From Burhinus oedicnemus (Eukaryota; Chordata; Aves; Charadriiformes; Burhinidae), in assembly GCA_008921705.1 (NCBI GenBank), contig VFFE01007012.1, forward strand, positions 784,022-848,021: DNA of 64,000 nucleotides, read 5' to 3'. Shown here one piece after another: positions 1 through 12,109 of the stretch. A program made the position numbers and the translations under genes. Positions within the stretch are counted from its first letter, which is position 1, and every line of letters begins with the position of its first letter. The notes beneath the pieces were generated by a model, which worked only from the letters and a program-made list of their open reading frames with translations, was not told where the DNA came from and searched no databases.

Positions 1-3000
1 ACAGAACTAATTTCCTGACCCATTAGATCAATAATGGTTTTGCCAGTTCTTTAACTGTTAAATGCTGACCTAGTCTTGGCTTGTACCAATGAATTGTTCA
101 CATTAGAAACAGGATTTCCAGGATGTGAGCCAGAGCTTTTACAGGAGTGAGGAAGACAAGTGTGGACGCATCTCCTGGGCCCAACAGAGCGTTTCATGGA
201 GGTGGAAGCAACTGATGTCCGGGCTGGCACGTGTCCCTCTGACACATAGGTGATGTGTAGTGGTAGAGAAAAATCCCTAAACAAATGTTTATTGGTTGCT
301 TCAGCTTTACTTCCCTGAGGAGAAGCATCATCGATATTCACTTCATAACCTTTGCAAAAGCCTGTGCTCTTCACCTTTCAACATTTGTCTTGCAAGACTA
401 GCAGACTAGGCTTTCTTTTTTACGTTTAGAAAAGATTTTTCTAGACAGTTTAGCTTTCATCCAATGCAGGTGACCCCCAGAGGAGCTTGTAATGATGTCA
501 GTCTACCTGGTGTGTGGTTTTTGGTTGGCTTTCTTTAAAACAAGAGCTGTTGTTTTGTTGGATTTCTTTCTTATTGTATATTCAATATTCAAATAAAGAA
601 TGTGCAGTGGAAAACCTGAGTGTTAAACACATGGGAGGCCAAATGAGGGTGCTGGGTAAAACCCTCATGTCCATTCAGGCCCTGATTTCGCACTATGGGG
701 ACTTATCTAAATATAATTTCAGAGCTCAGTCACCTTTGGACCACCTTGAACCAACCCCCTGCGTCAACTAGAGTGTTTCTAAAGCTATTGTGATTATAGT
801 TTTTCCTTACAAACTGTTTTAGCACTCAGGTTTTTTTTTGGACTGCAGAATATTTTAACCATCTGTGAGTCCCCTCATTGATCTGCACCTGAACATACTT
901 TACTGTTTGAAAGGATCTGCTGAAGGACTCCTGAACCATGATAGCCAAGGTACGACCCTGTGTCCTTAACTGTAGAGTGGGGAGAGTGGTTTAGGATCAC
1001 TGAAGATGAACCTACTGAGAGCAGGACTGCTGTGGTAGGATCTGTAAGGGACGTTTGGATTTGGGTTGTTTGTGCGGAGCAATGATGAGGTGAAAGAATT
1101 GAGATAAGTCAGCAGCTTTGCAGCCACTGAAAAGAGTTCCCAGGCAGGTGGTTTGTGCTTACCTTTCTAAAAAAGCCCATCTTATACTTGGCATGAAACA
1201 AAGGTTCAAATCTCCTCTCCTCCTTACTGACTGTCCTGGGAGCTTTTCACTGGAGTTGAAGGCACCTGAGACTCGACTGAGAGCTGCTGGTGCTTTTGGA
1301 CAGAGTACTTCCCTCCTGCTCAGTGTTATTGATGTGAACCTCCCTATACTCTTCGTCACCTCCTATTTTCCATCCCCGATGTGCCTATGTGCTTGGTAGT
1401 AGAGATGAATCAAAACACCTCAGTGTCTTCACCGAAGTGGCATGAAGCTTTGGTCATATTTGGAACACAGTTAGGCACCGTCTTTTACAGTGCTCTGAGG
1501 TCTCCGGTCATCTTTGTGGAGGCGCTGTTGAGCTGTGGCCGTGGTTGCTGGTGGGCTGAAAGGAGGTGCCCCCAGGCTGTTGGCATAGAGACTGCCACAT
1601 AGGTGGAAAAATGTCAACCAGTCCAATAAGCCCAAATTATGCCATAAAAAATTCCAGTCAGTTTTGCAGCAGCTTAAGTTTGTAAAAGTCCTATTTCATC
1701 ACCCAGTCAAGCAATCGTTTTGTGACCTAACCTCAAGAATTTATCGCATAAAGTATAAGATACTATGTTCATTACCCACTATAAGGATTTTGATCAAAAA
1801 ATAATTAGCAGCACTTAAAAGGTATTCTGTAGCCTAAAACACTAAATCCATCGGTATATAACATCCAGCCGTGGAACATATGTGTGTGTAATAGTATCAA
1901 TATTGAAAGCCCCTACTGTGACGAGCCATAGCAAAGCATTTTTAGTCGACATACTTCTGGGATCACTAATGATTAATTAGTGTGTATCATAATGTAAAGC
2001 AAATGTCACCCCTGCTACCTGGGGCTGCTGTCATTTGAGAGGGGAAACTATTTCCAGTTGAACACTGGCTAGAAAATGCAAACGGCATCGCAGCCTGCCA
2101 TCTCGTGGGCAGAGCCCCGCAGCTCCCACGGGGCGAGGAACGTGGCCGTTCTCCGCAGCCGCTTGCCTGGCACCGCTCGGAAATGGCCCACAGGTCTCAC
2201 CGTGGTGCAAAGTGAGTTAAAAGGAGAAAAATCTCCAACAACAAATGCTTTCTCCTCCATCCCTCTCTGGAGAGCGGCTGCCTGAAAGGGAAGGACCTCG
2301 GAGGGTTGCTAATAACTAGACTGAGGCCTCTGACGGTTGCATGGTAGAGTTGTGTAAATAAAAAGTAAGGATTAGGTGCCTAGGAACCATATTATTTACT
2401 GATGATTTCTCCCATAACTCACCTCGTTATTTGAGGGTGTTGCGGTTGAAGCAGTTTGCAAGATAACCGCGTAGCAAAGGTTTTGCCCTGTGTTGAGGGA
2501 AGTCCGAGAATTTTCTCTCCATGTACAAAAATCACACTGTGCCTACATTTGGGTTGATTCAGAGCATTTATGTTGTATCCCACTCACCTCTTCTTTTTTT
2601 ATTTCTCAGGAGCTACAAGTTTTCAATATAAATAATACTATTTTAGAAATATTTGTTGCTCCTTTTTTTAAGTAGCTCTCTGGGAATCTTATTAATCAAC
2701 AGGAAATACTGCAGGTTTGGTCCTGCAATGAGATCTGTAAAAAGATATTTTCCTGTTTGCGATGGGCCCCTTTTAATGAAACGGGGCTCCGTGCCGATCC
2801 AGGGCGCTGGCAGGGTGTTTCTCCTTGCAGGGTCAGCCTAAAAGGATTTGCTGGATTTTTACTGGAAACATTCAGATCTCCAGGAGGGGTGTACAACTGA
2901 ACTAATAGACGAGTTTCCTATCCAGCACCATTTTAAGCAAACAGCTAACTCGATGCATTCCACTAGTGCGTTTGTCTTCAAAACTGCAGTGTTAGATTTT

Positions 3001-4996
3001 GTAGTGCTACTGCCGAATGATTAAAAAAAAAAAAAGGCAATACAGCATTACGTCTGTGGCTCTCTTAAGTACGGCAATCAGATATCACTAATCTGCACAA
3101 TTTACGTGAAGTTAATATAGTTTTAGTTCAACTTCAATTTAAAAAGGGAAAGAATTGTTTGATTTACCACAATTTTTTGTGCGTGCAAGTTGAAAAGCGT
3201 GCTTGATTTCCGCTATAAATTGTATCCATGCCTCATCACTCCGTATTTTTAGAGTTACGCTGGCATCCTAAGCACAGTAGGATCTATACTTGACATTTTA
3301 AAGGAGCTCTTATAATTTATGTGGATGTTTGATATAACATATTTTTTCAATCTGTAATGTGGGAGGGTTACAATTTAAAAGTGAATTTGAACTTTCGTTT
3401 CAGATACATTCAAGGAGCAGCTAATTTTAAAATGTAAACTGTGTAACTTGCATATATTTTACAATTCTCTGCCTAAACTATATAATGATAAATTATTATG
3501 TAAGTAATGAATTTATTATGTAGATAATAGTAACTGTAGTGGACTGAATGTAATTATCAGAGTGATACCTAACTGATTGCCAGCACGAGTTTGACTACTT
3601 TTGTTTTTTCCTATTTACTGTAACAGATTTTAAAACTTATTCTCATTTCATGTTGTTATTTTTTAGCAAATAAAACTCATGGAAATATTCCATTACATTT
3701 TAAACAATACCGTGGTTGCCTGGTAAATAAATAATACTTAAAATGACAAGTTTGCTACTGAGAGTTGCATGGAGAATAGCAAGGGCAGGGGGATGGGAAT
3801 TAGTGCAGCCAAATCGTAACCATCTCTTCTATGATCATCCTGACCATAAACAGTGAAATTACAAAATTTTTAGGTAGACTCTTTTTGTGAGCTGGGAAGA
3901 TTTTACTGTGGTTTTTTTGGTCTTGCTGACTTGTGCCAAATGGTGTCTCTGCCTCAGACTACAGGGCAAAGGGCTAAGTCTTTTAGCTTCCCGAGGGAGA
4001 ATTTTTACTGCCTATTTACTGGGGCTAGACATTTCCCCTCTGGGGAAGGTAAAGAAATTCTGGGCCCTGACTTGGACGTTTTCTTGCTGGCGCAAGCGCA
4101 CGCCTTGGGAAGCCGAAGAGAGCCGAGTGGTGCCAGGTGTGCCCTGAGGAGCCCAGCATCCTGGTGGGGTGGGAGACCTGATGCCGCAGGGACAGTCCTG
4201 CGGGCAGAGCCAGGCGGCTCCGTGCTGGGCACCCGGCAGGACCACAGCTCCAGCAGTGCTGGATGGCTTTGCCTCTGCACACAGCCGCTCCTGCAGCATG
4301 GAAACAGCATGGCCATTGGAATAAAACCTTTTTCAGTTTATTTACTTGTCCAGAGTGAAAAGCAACTACTGAAACACTGTTCAAATTTTTAAATGATTTT
4401 TTTTTGTTCAGAATTCTATTTGTGTTCTGATTTTATGTTCTTATTTTAGCAAGAACTTGGCAACCTAGAAACTGGAAAGTCCAAGGGAACTTGCCTTTTC
4501 TCCAGTATTTTTTAATCCTCTTACGGAAGGAGAATGTGTGACTTGTGTAGGGTGTTGTTCCACGCTTAGATTTTTTTTTTCCTTAAACGATCTGAGATAT
4601 CTCTTATGTTAAAATCTCTCAGGAGAGATGCAAAAGAAAGCTCAGAGAAATTAATGGTATCAGTTACGGACTTTCATGTTGTTCTAACTCTACAATCTAT
4701 TCTGTCTACTTTGTAATGTATGGGAAGTTTTTGAGAATGAGACCCAGGGGTTCAGAAGTGCTTTATGAAATCATAGCACCAGGACATTAAACTCTTCCTT
4801 GATTCCCCTCTGGACTGACCTGGATAATGCCGGGAGATGCTTTGTGTTCCTTGCACCAGGGACATGGGGTCCCAGTGGATCCCAGGGCACTGTAGTCTGT
4901 GGGAGCTGAGCTGTGATGTACTCTCCAGGCTCTTTGTATCACCGGTGGGAGAGTGGCGTGGGACCTGGCAGAGGGAGCTGCTCTCTTGGAGTATCT
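1..4996. other. Unique non-coding sequence, no gene recognised
   Basis: I see no recognisable gene or mobile element here. Open frames are short, overlap on both strands and resemble nothing I know. The stretch holds a CpG-dense pocket near 2.08-2.2 kb (listed separately), an A13 run at 3023-3035, and a strongly AT-rich part at about 3.1-3.75 kb with many TAAT-type homeodomain-like words but no clear structure. A GC-richer part lies at about 4.06-4.30 kb, where overlapping open frames on both strands reflect base composition rather than coding. Confidence 0.6.
2082..2203. other. Short CpG-dense pocket
   Basis: I count 13 CpG dinucleotides in about 120 bp, against a surrounding sequence that is almost free of them. 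The pocket is followed by a donor-like word (AAA then GTGAGT) at about 2208-2216. Both strands are open across it, which is expected of GC-rich sequence. It could be a small unmethylated regulatory element or an old exon. No core promoter motif is evident. Confidence 0.35.
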
Positions 4997-5149
4997 GCCC
5001 AGAGAGGTGGTGGAATCTCCAACTCTGGAGACATTCCAAACCCGCCTGGACGCCATCCTGTGCAACCTGCTCTGGGTGACCCTGCTCTGGCAGGGGGGTT
5101 GGACTAGATGATCTCCAGAGGTCCCTTCCAACCCCAGTGATTCTGTGGT
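4997..5149 (+). mobile_element. CR1 LINE 3' end, truncated
   Basis: This is the last ~150 bp of a CR1 non-LTR retrotransposon. It starts in the final ORF2 codons (GCCCAGAGAGGTGGTGGA, the RLPREVVE-type region). It then runs through the characteristic 3' UTR words GGACTAGATGATCTCCAGAG and GGTCCCTTCCAACC, ending at a single GATTCTGTGG tail. CR1 copies by target-primed reverse transcription, so severe 5' truncation is normal. No coding capacity remains. Confidence 0.9.
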
Positions 5150-6684
5150 GACCCATATACAGAACCTGGTCCAGTTACACACGCATTTTGAGGGCAATGC
5201 TCACTATCAGAGTTACACGCATGCTCTAGTACTTTGCTAAATTATGGCCCGTGGGATGCAAGTTTTGGGGAGAAAAGACCAGTATCTGAAGATACAAGTA
5301 CAGCTCAGGTCTAAGGACGGGGCAGGGCAGGGCAGGGGTGGGACAGCATGGTGATTTCTGCCTCTGGAGTCCACAGCATTTGTGCTTTTGCAATGGCTTC
5401 ATCTGCCGTGAGCCCACGTGTGTGGGTTGGTCGCATGGAGGTGCAGATGGGTGTGTTCCGCCCGTGTGTTTGTGACATAATGTACTGTGTGTCTTGTAGG
5501 AATCAAACATAAGTACTGCTTATATGCACACAGATACACCGCCTGTGATTTGTATCTGTTCTGAGATATTCAGCATATTCTATTAATATTTAAGGTGTAA
5601 TTATATTATTAATGCATTACATAAATAGATTGCAGTGTTAGCTTGTGTTAGTCGGATGTATTCTCCGGTGTGTTTAGTCAATCTTCCTTGGCCCTGCCAT
5701 ATTCTGAACACGAAACAATACAGATTTCTCACTCGAAAGGCCAGCTTTGCAGACAGTGTATACGTTTAATAAAGTGCATTCACTGATTTTGTGAAGATAC
5801 TACACAAGGCTGAATGCTGAGTTTCATAGACATATAGTGCTAAAATTGCCTTGCCTATTATAAAGATAAAAATATCTTTTTGTTCAAATGTTCTGCTTGC
5901 TTCTTTACAAATGAAGGAGTTAAATACTGAAAGGCAGGTGGATGCTGTAACTACTTTAGAAAAAGATGAATAGGGCTGATGGCTAAAGCTACAGGGAATC
6001 TATTGAAGGTCCAGATGCAGACATGGCTCTTACTCCACACACAGTTCAAAGTGGGGTGAAGCTGCTTGGGTAATTGGCTATGAAATAACTAACCTCTGGG
6101 AGAAAATTGCCCTTGTACTTAATTGCTTGTGTTCAGGGTAACATGTAGCCACCTGGCTGATTAGTGCCCTTACCTATATTTACACCCACCCGAGTTTAAA
6201 TGCAAGCACTATTGTTGGTCTGGCTGTATACATTCATCGAGTGGCCCTAGTGGATTAAAGAAAATATGACCACCAAGGTCAGTTTTTCTTTTCATTCTTC
6301 TTTTATCTCCTTCTGAATCCCCCATTTCTCACATAAGAAGAGCAAATTCAATCCTAAAGTAAATCCACTGGCTTTAACAGAACGGTAGTGGAATGAATTT
6401 GGTCCCAATTGTTTAGTTTGGTTACACTAAATACTTAAAGCAAGGAAGTAAAATCTAGCAAGGTATTGGAAGTCAGAATGCAAGGTAGGTGAAGGAGTAG
6501 AAGAAAAGTGAAGCACTGAAACAGAGAGGGAAATTTGTGGTGTTTTTGTCACGGAGCCTTTGGGAACAGGTTGGATAAACACCTCTCAGAGATGATATTG
6601 AGATTTTTGAGGTGGAGGGATGGAGAGGAGGGTCTTCTGGGGTCCCCACTCTGTAGTAAAATTTATGTTCAGCATTTCAGCCAC
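5150..6684. other. Unique non-coding sequence
   Basis: No gene is recognised. A short GGGCA triplication lies at 5319-5338. The interval 5.5-6.5 kb is AT-rich and unremarkable. At about 6548-6590 there is a weak resemblance to a more diverged CR1-type 3' end (GAACAGGTTGGATAAACACC), which could be an older fragment next to the copy that follows. I am not sure enough to list it separately. Confidence 0.5.
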
Positions 6685-6917
6685 CTTAAACATTTAAATG
6701 TAAGAAAAACACTTCTTAGTGTAAGGATAATCAAACACTGGAACAGGTTGCCCGGAGGGGTTGTGGCCTCTGCCCTTGGAGATATTCAAAACCTGACTGG
6801 ACATGGTCCTGGGCAACCTGCTTTAGCTGGCCTCGTGTTGAGCAGATGGGTTGGAGTGGAGAATCCACAGAGGTTGCTCCAACCTCCAGCATTTCTGTGC
6901 TTTGTACTTCTGTGATG
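6685..6917 (+). mobile_element. Diverged CR1 LINE 3' end
   Basis: This is an old 5'-truncated CR1. The coding end is still visible as nucleotide matches (AACACTGGAACAGGTTGCCC, then GGAGATATTCAAAACC, then GGACATGGTCCTGGGCAACC). The 3' UTR has decayed: the usual GGACTAGATGATCTCCAGAGG stretch has many substitutions, and the tail is TTCTGTGATG. The higher divergence than the other copies suggests an older insertion. Confidence 0.8.
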
Positions 6918-9370
6918 TAGTATGAGGTTAATATTTGTCGTTATCTTACAGTTTTACATTCATCTTTGTTTTCTCTGATTGGGTTAGTGGTTAATTTAGA
7001 TGGTTTACTTATTAGGTATTTAGAGTATTTAGCCTTTATGTTTTCAAGCTCAGATTCTGGATGCTTGTGATTCTTGTTGATACTGATGATGCTTTGCCCA
7101 CAGTCAAAGTGAAGTGGCTTTAGAAAGCCCTTGCATCAGCCAGTACTAAGACTGCACCAGTGCTGCTCGCTGTGGCTGCTGTTCCAGTCTGGAGCACGTC
7201 AATCACTGTAGTTGCTCCAGAAGTGTATTACTACAACAAGAGATTAGAACCTGGTTTTGGATTGGTTTTGGCACTGCTGATTGACAGCATGCATGAACTC
7301 TGATCAGGAGTATATTGCCAGAGAAATCTGTGTCTCAAATTCTGAAATAGAGCATCAGCAGCCACTTACTTTGTGTTACTAATACCTACAGATTTTTACA
7401 GCAAAAAGGGATAATTGGCAAAGACGTGAGATGCCACATTTCTCAGAGAAGAAATGCCCATATTTTCCAGAATTAGTTGTGGGTTTTATCTGGCACCAGT
7501 AGGTGTATCTAAGAAAATGCAGACTTAGATTTTTTTGTTTGTGGAGATTTTGAATATAGGCATGTTGTAGATGTACCTGAGGGTCTGTAATTAATTATCA
7601 CGGAGAGACAGGTGAGGAATCTAGAACAGGAAGCATTTCAACCTACTCTAAATTCAGGGCAAAAACCTGAAGCCCCTCCAGTGGCCATATGAATGTGGGA
7701 GTATTACTGCACTGTCCTGGAATTCCCATGCACCGCAGCTCCTGGAGTCATGCTATTGCACAGAGTCTCAGTTCTCCTACTTAAAAGAAAAAAAAAAAAA
7801 GTTTGCAATTGTCCACTTGGAGAACAGTTTCAACTTGGAAACGCTGAAAAATTTGAAGACCAGCAGAAAAGGAAAAGAAGTTGCATGTAGAATTGTGTGA
7901 TTTTTGGATTGGTTTTGTGCTATTTTGATCTCCTGTATCTGGCAGTGCTTTTGGGGGAAGCTGAGAGGTGTTTTTTCTGGGACCTGACCTCAGTTGTGCT
8001 AAGCACCTTCAGTGCCTCTTGACTTTGGTGTTGACTGATTAGCATCTCTTGGTATCTAGCCCTCTGCCGATAAGATGTTCAATTGGTAGGAAGGGGAAGG
8101 GGTTGTGGCAGGAAGGTGTGCAAGGGTAGTTTCTTCAGACACCGCTTTCCCTGTGAATGCTTTGACAGCCCTGTTTTTACTGTGGCCTTGTTAGTGTTTT
8201 CACTTCTCCTCTGTCATGAAAATGCTGATATTTTCCTACTTTTAGAGCAGAAAAGCTGCAATTCACCATCTTTACTGAGGTATGGTACCTTAGCAACTTT
8301 GAGTCCAGAAGACAACCTGAGCTGGAATGTTACAAGAGCCTGAACCAAGAGATTTCCCTGTGGTTATACAGTTACTAACTGTGCAGGGTTCCTTTGTTCT
8401 CAAGAGGTACCTTATTTATTGAGAAATAGCTGGATGGTATATATGCTGAACAGGTGCTTGGCATATATTTGTTTGGAAGTGATTGAGTTGTTGGTGGAAG
8501 CAAACCCATGGGACAAGGGTTTTTTCCACTTTGCTTAGGAGTCTGGCACTTAGTCTAAGCTTGTCATCCAGGGTCCTTCAACTGTCGGCTCTCTACCTCC
8601 AGAGAGGAATTCATCCCACGTGCTTTAGGTAGGAGACCCACTGTCTGTCTGTTAACTTATGGAGAAAGCATAGTCAAATAGGTTAGCTCAGACATCTGTG
8701 TTTTAGCAGCCCAATGTTCAGTGAGATTAACTCATCCTAAGTAATTTGCCTGCTCTGCAGTGCTCTGACTGCTAGAGGTGTGTCCTTTTCAGTATGATAC
8801 AGCAGACCTTATAGTCCTGGTTCATTTGGCAGTTTCTAAACAGTCTGGCTCTATTTTGGGGAGATCAGAAGGTTTAGGTGAATGTTTCTGCCTTGTGGAA
8901 TCTAAATCTTTTATGCTCTAAATCCTGTAGAATAAACTTCTGTTTTAAATTATAGTTCTTTCTAATACTTCACTGTTTTCTATGTAAGTGACTATTGTTT
9001 TACTCTTTCATTTATGTAGTTGAGATAAAGAGAAATGTAGAGTATTTCTTTTATTGATAAAGATTGCGGTACATTTGAAGGTATAGGGAAGGTAAATGGA
9101 AGGCTTATTGCAATAAAATGCAGCAGGTCTTCAAGAATTGCGACAGGAGAGTAGGATTAACTCATCACAACTCTGAGCGATAAGGACCTGACAAGGGTAA
9201 TTTCCTTTACAAGTTTTTAGAAGGATATATATATATACAGAACTTGAACTTGAGAGGTAACGCAGACATAAAAATATACATAAAAATGGTGTGACAGGGA
9301 AAGATTATGTTAACAACTATTTCCCAGTCTGTAAAATATAGGGAAAGTGCATAAATTCATGGGCTGGAAT
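6918..9370. other. Unique non-coding sequence
   Basis: I recognise no gene or element. The stretch carries an A13 run at 7788-7800 and an (AT)n run at 9225-9237. The open frames present (for example 8083-8343) have neither a recognisable product nor good splice borders. The last ~100 bp lead into the L1-like relic and may contain more of it in unrecognisable form. Confidence 0.55.
9225..9237. repeat. (AT)n microsatellite, short
   Basis: An uninterrupted alternating AT run of 13 bp. It is of little note apart from lying just upstream of the L1-like relic. Confidence 0.8.
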
Positions 9371-9374
9371 GAGA

Positions 9375-9890
9375 AATTGTCTCCCTTAACTCCATTGTGT
9401 TATAATGAGGACCTTCCACTTGTATTAAAAATGGAGCCTTTAGAACCTAGCAACAAAAAGAGTTCATTTGTATTAAAGATTTGTTTAAGGATGGACGTTT
9501 TAAATCGTTTGACCAATTTGTAGAAGATTTTAATATTCCTGAAGCTCAGTTTTCCCCTTTCCTTTGGATAAGACATGCTGTTCTTTGTGAATTAAAAAAA
9601 GGTATAGAAATGCAAATGTCACAGATTGAAAAATTGTTGTACAAAGAGACTGTCTCACTAAATTGATTTCAAGGCTACATAGGACATTGTCAGTATCCTT
9701 AGACAAAGGCAAATTGGAAGTTAAAGAGAAAAAGGAGAGAGATTTAGGTAAAGAACTTAATATAAGAATGGAAACAGGCAGTTTAATAAAATGGATTTCT
9801 ATGAAAATAAGACATCAGGTTGTTCAATTTAATTACGTCCTATTCAGAGAACATATTTATGTCCTCTTAAATTGCAGGAATATATAAAGG
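9375..9890 (+). pseudogene. Relic of an L1/Tx1-type non-LTR retrotransposon ORF2 (C-terminal part)
   Basis: Three frames read in order as the region downstream of the reverse transcriptase core in L1/Tx1-clade ORF2. The first frame, from about 9380, gives SPLTPLCYNEDLP, matching the family pattern PLTPL-x-N-x-x-x-P. The second frame, about 9460-9666, gives IKDLFKDGRFKSF and then FNIPEAQFSPFLWIRHAV. This corresponds to the well-known DLF-x-x-G-x-F-x-SF ... N-(I/L)-P ... FF-x-YLQ-x-R pattern, with the usual FFRYLQ changed to FSPFLW. The third frame, about 9730-9887, gives KERDLGKELN and VVQFNYVLFREHIYV, matching (W)E-x-DLG and QF-x-x-(L/V)-x-R-x-Y. Two frameshifts (near 9430-9460 and 9665-9720) and a stop separate the blocks. 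I infer an old, dead insertion. The assignment rests on remembered family patterns, not on an alignment. Confidence 0.65.
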
Positions 9891-11984
9891 GATTGTTACT
9901 ATACTATAATAACAGCAAGATACTGCATAGGGGGTAACATATACATATACTTAAGTATTTTATGGAGATCAAACATTTCAAATAAAGGTTTCAGAAATTC
10001 TGCTATGCAAAGTGGGATCTTTAGGTATGTTTAGACGGAATTCTAAAGACTTGATGATTACAGCAGTGGGAGAGAGAGATTTCTTGATATGTTTCAACTG
10101 TTTTTAACAATTTTTTCTTATGTTTGAACAAGAAGACATTAGAAGGCCAAGGGAGAAAGACAGTCTCTGTTATCTGTGGTGGAATATTTAATTTATCCTA
10201 TGCCTCAGCATTTTATTGTTAAATATTCCAGGAGGGTGGTGGGACAGAAGAAAATTAATTAAAGCTTTTGAGGCATATAGGTCAGGTGGAAGTGAAGGCC
10301 ATATAAACGCACAGACAATGGAGGTGCTGGGACATGGCTAAGACGTAGCATTTCCTGTATGAAAAGAAGTGAAAATCTCAGAGTGCTGCAATGCTATTGT
10401 TGTGCAAATTCTCAGGGGTTTAGTCCAATGAAGTACCAAATCAGCACTGAAATAATCACTAAAAGGGCCCACAGAGTTTTGAAAGTTTTCCCTGATGGCT
10501 GATTTGAGAATGTCCTGACTCTGCATGGCCAAGAATGGGAGCTGGTGCTGTAATTGCTACCAAATGATTCACCTTTGTGAGAATTGGTAAGTCATTCCTA
10601 TCTGGCTCACAAGGACAGGACGGGTCCTTTCTCCATTACTGGTTATGTGGGGAAGATGAGCTGAGGTTGCTGTTGGGGATTCTGCCTATGACAAAGCGTC
10701 AGAGTCCCAGAAAGTGTAATGCAGTGATATGTTCCCTCTGCAGCCGTTTCCTTGCATGTCAGCTATTGCCACCTCTACTTGGGGCTCTTCTGGGTCTCTT
10801 TACCATTTTCAGCATAGTGGTAGAAGCTTGATTGAGTCCTGCAAAGTAAGACTTTGCCATGTTTCATTTTTTTCCATTGACTAAAAGTGGTACCTTGGCC
10901 GTACCAGTGAGATCAAAACAGTCTTATTAAGCAGGGCAAATGGGCAGGTTCGGCAGCCTTATAAGGGGTTGTCATGTTTGTCTTCACTGGATATGGTAGT
11001 TGCAGGTGGTGAAGACACACGCAGCTCACACCTTCTACTTACTTTGTGCCAAAACCTCGTCTCAGCTCTGAGACTGTAAATCGCACGTTCCACACATTCA
11101 GTGGGATTTTTTGTGGCTGAGAATTTGGGTGACTAATGCCTGCAGTGCGTGTAAACAGACGGCAGCAATGCACCACAAGAACTGTAAGCAATCTGGTCCC
11201 TTGGCAGAACACAGGTGGAGCTTCACCATTCATTAGGAATGTCGTTTTGGAGTTTTCTTTGCAATTCTGAGATCTGTCTTGGGGGAAAGCTAAGTTTTGC
11301 TTTGATATTTGCTACTTGTAGTTGCAGCAAATCGGACGAAATCACAACCCCATCAGGCATGTGCTTATCTTTGTCCACCCACTTCAGCAGATGACAGTAC
11401 TACTTTAAAAAACTCTTGTAAAATGAAAGGGGATATTTCTAATGTTGTATAAAGTTTGCTAGTCTTCAGCCGGGGTTGACTCGTTCTTCTCAGTCCCAAA
11501 TAAATGCGTTTTCTTCCTCCTGGCAAATAAACAAATAAATGGAAGACCAACAGTTTAGAGAAGGAAACAAAAGGGAGGACTTCAAATGTAGTCTTACTAA
11601 TGAGTTAATAAGCATGTTTGAATGCTAATAAGCACAAGTTGGTAACTAGATCATCTCCTTTCTATTGTCCACAGGGAAGTTACATTTAGGAAATTAATTC
11701 AAAATTCGTATTTAACTCACTTTTCTTATGAATTAATGTGCATATTTAAATCCACCATACAACAGTATCATTGGCATCTGCTTTTTTTCTGCTTTCTTCC
11801 TCCATTAACAATTACTACTCTCTAATAAAAATTAGAGGATGCACGAAATAATACTAATCATGAATTCTAGCACTGTCATGCAAAGATCATCATTAGAGCC
11901 TGCAATCACATGTTGTTGTTTAAATAAACGCCTGTAATTCTTGCCTTTGCACCTGGAGTATCTGTTTTCCCTCTGTGACATCAG

Positions 11985-12109
11985 TAAAGCCTTTTCCTAC
12001 TGACTCGCATGTCTCTTTTGCAAAAGAACTGGCCTTTATTTCTGAGAAGGAGTATCAGTGTTGCTGGGTGAAGGCAAGAAAGAGGAACCCAACTGCTGTC
12101 AGCTGTCAG
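11985..12109 (+). other. Candidate exon (125 nt), product unknown
   Basis: A pyrimidine-rich acceptor (TGTTTTCCCTCTGTGACATCAG) is cut to its last bases at 11984. A strong donor, CAG before GTATGT, follows at 12110. The 125 nt between them are open in one frame for 41 codons (from KPFPTDSHV to TAVSCQ), beginning at the second base of a codon. I do not recognise the peptide. Splice-like pairs with open frames do arise by chance in long non-coding DNA, so this is a prediction only. It could equally be a non-coding RNA exon or noise. Confidence 0.2.

Noticed and set aside
6548..6590. Second, older CR1-like 3' fragment
   Set aside because: Only about 20 bp (GAACAGGTTGGATAAACACC) resemble a CR1 end, and the diagnostic downstream words are missing.
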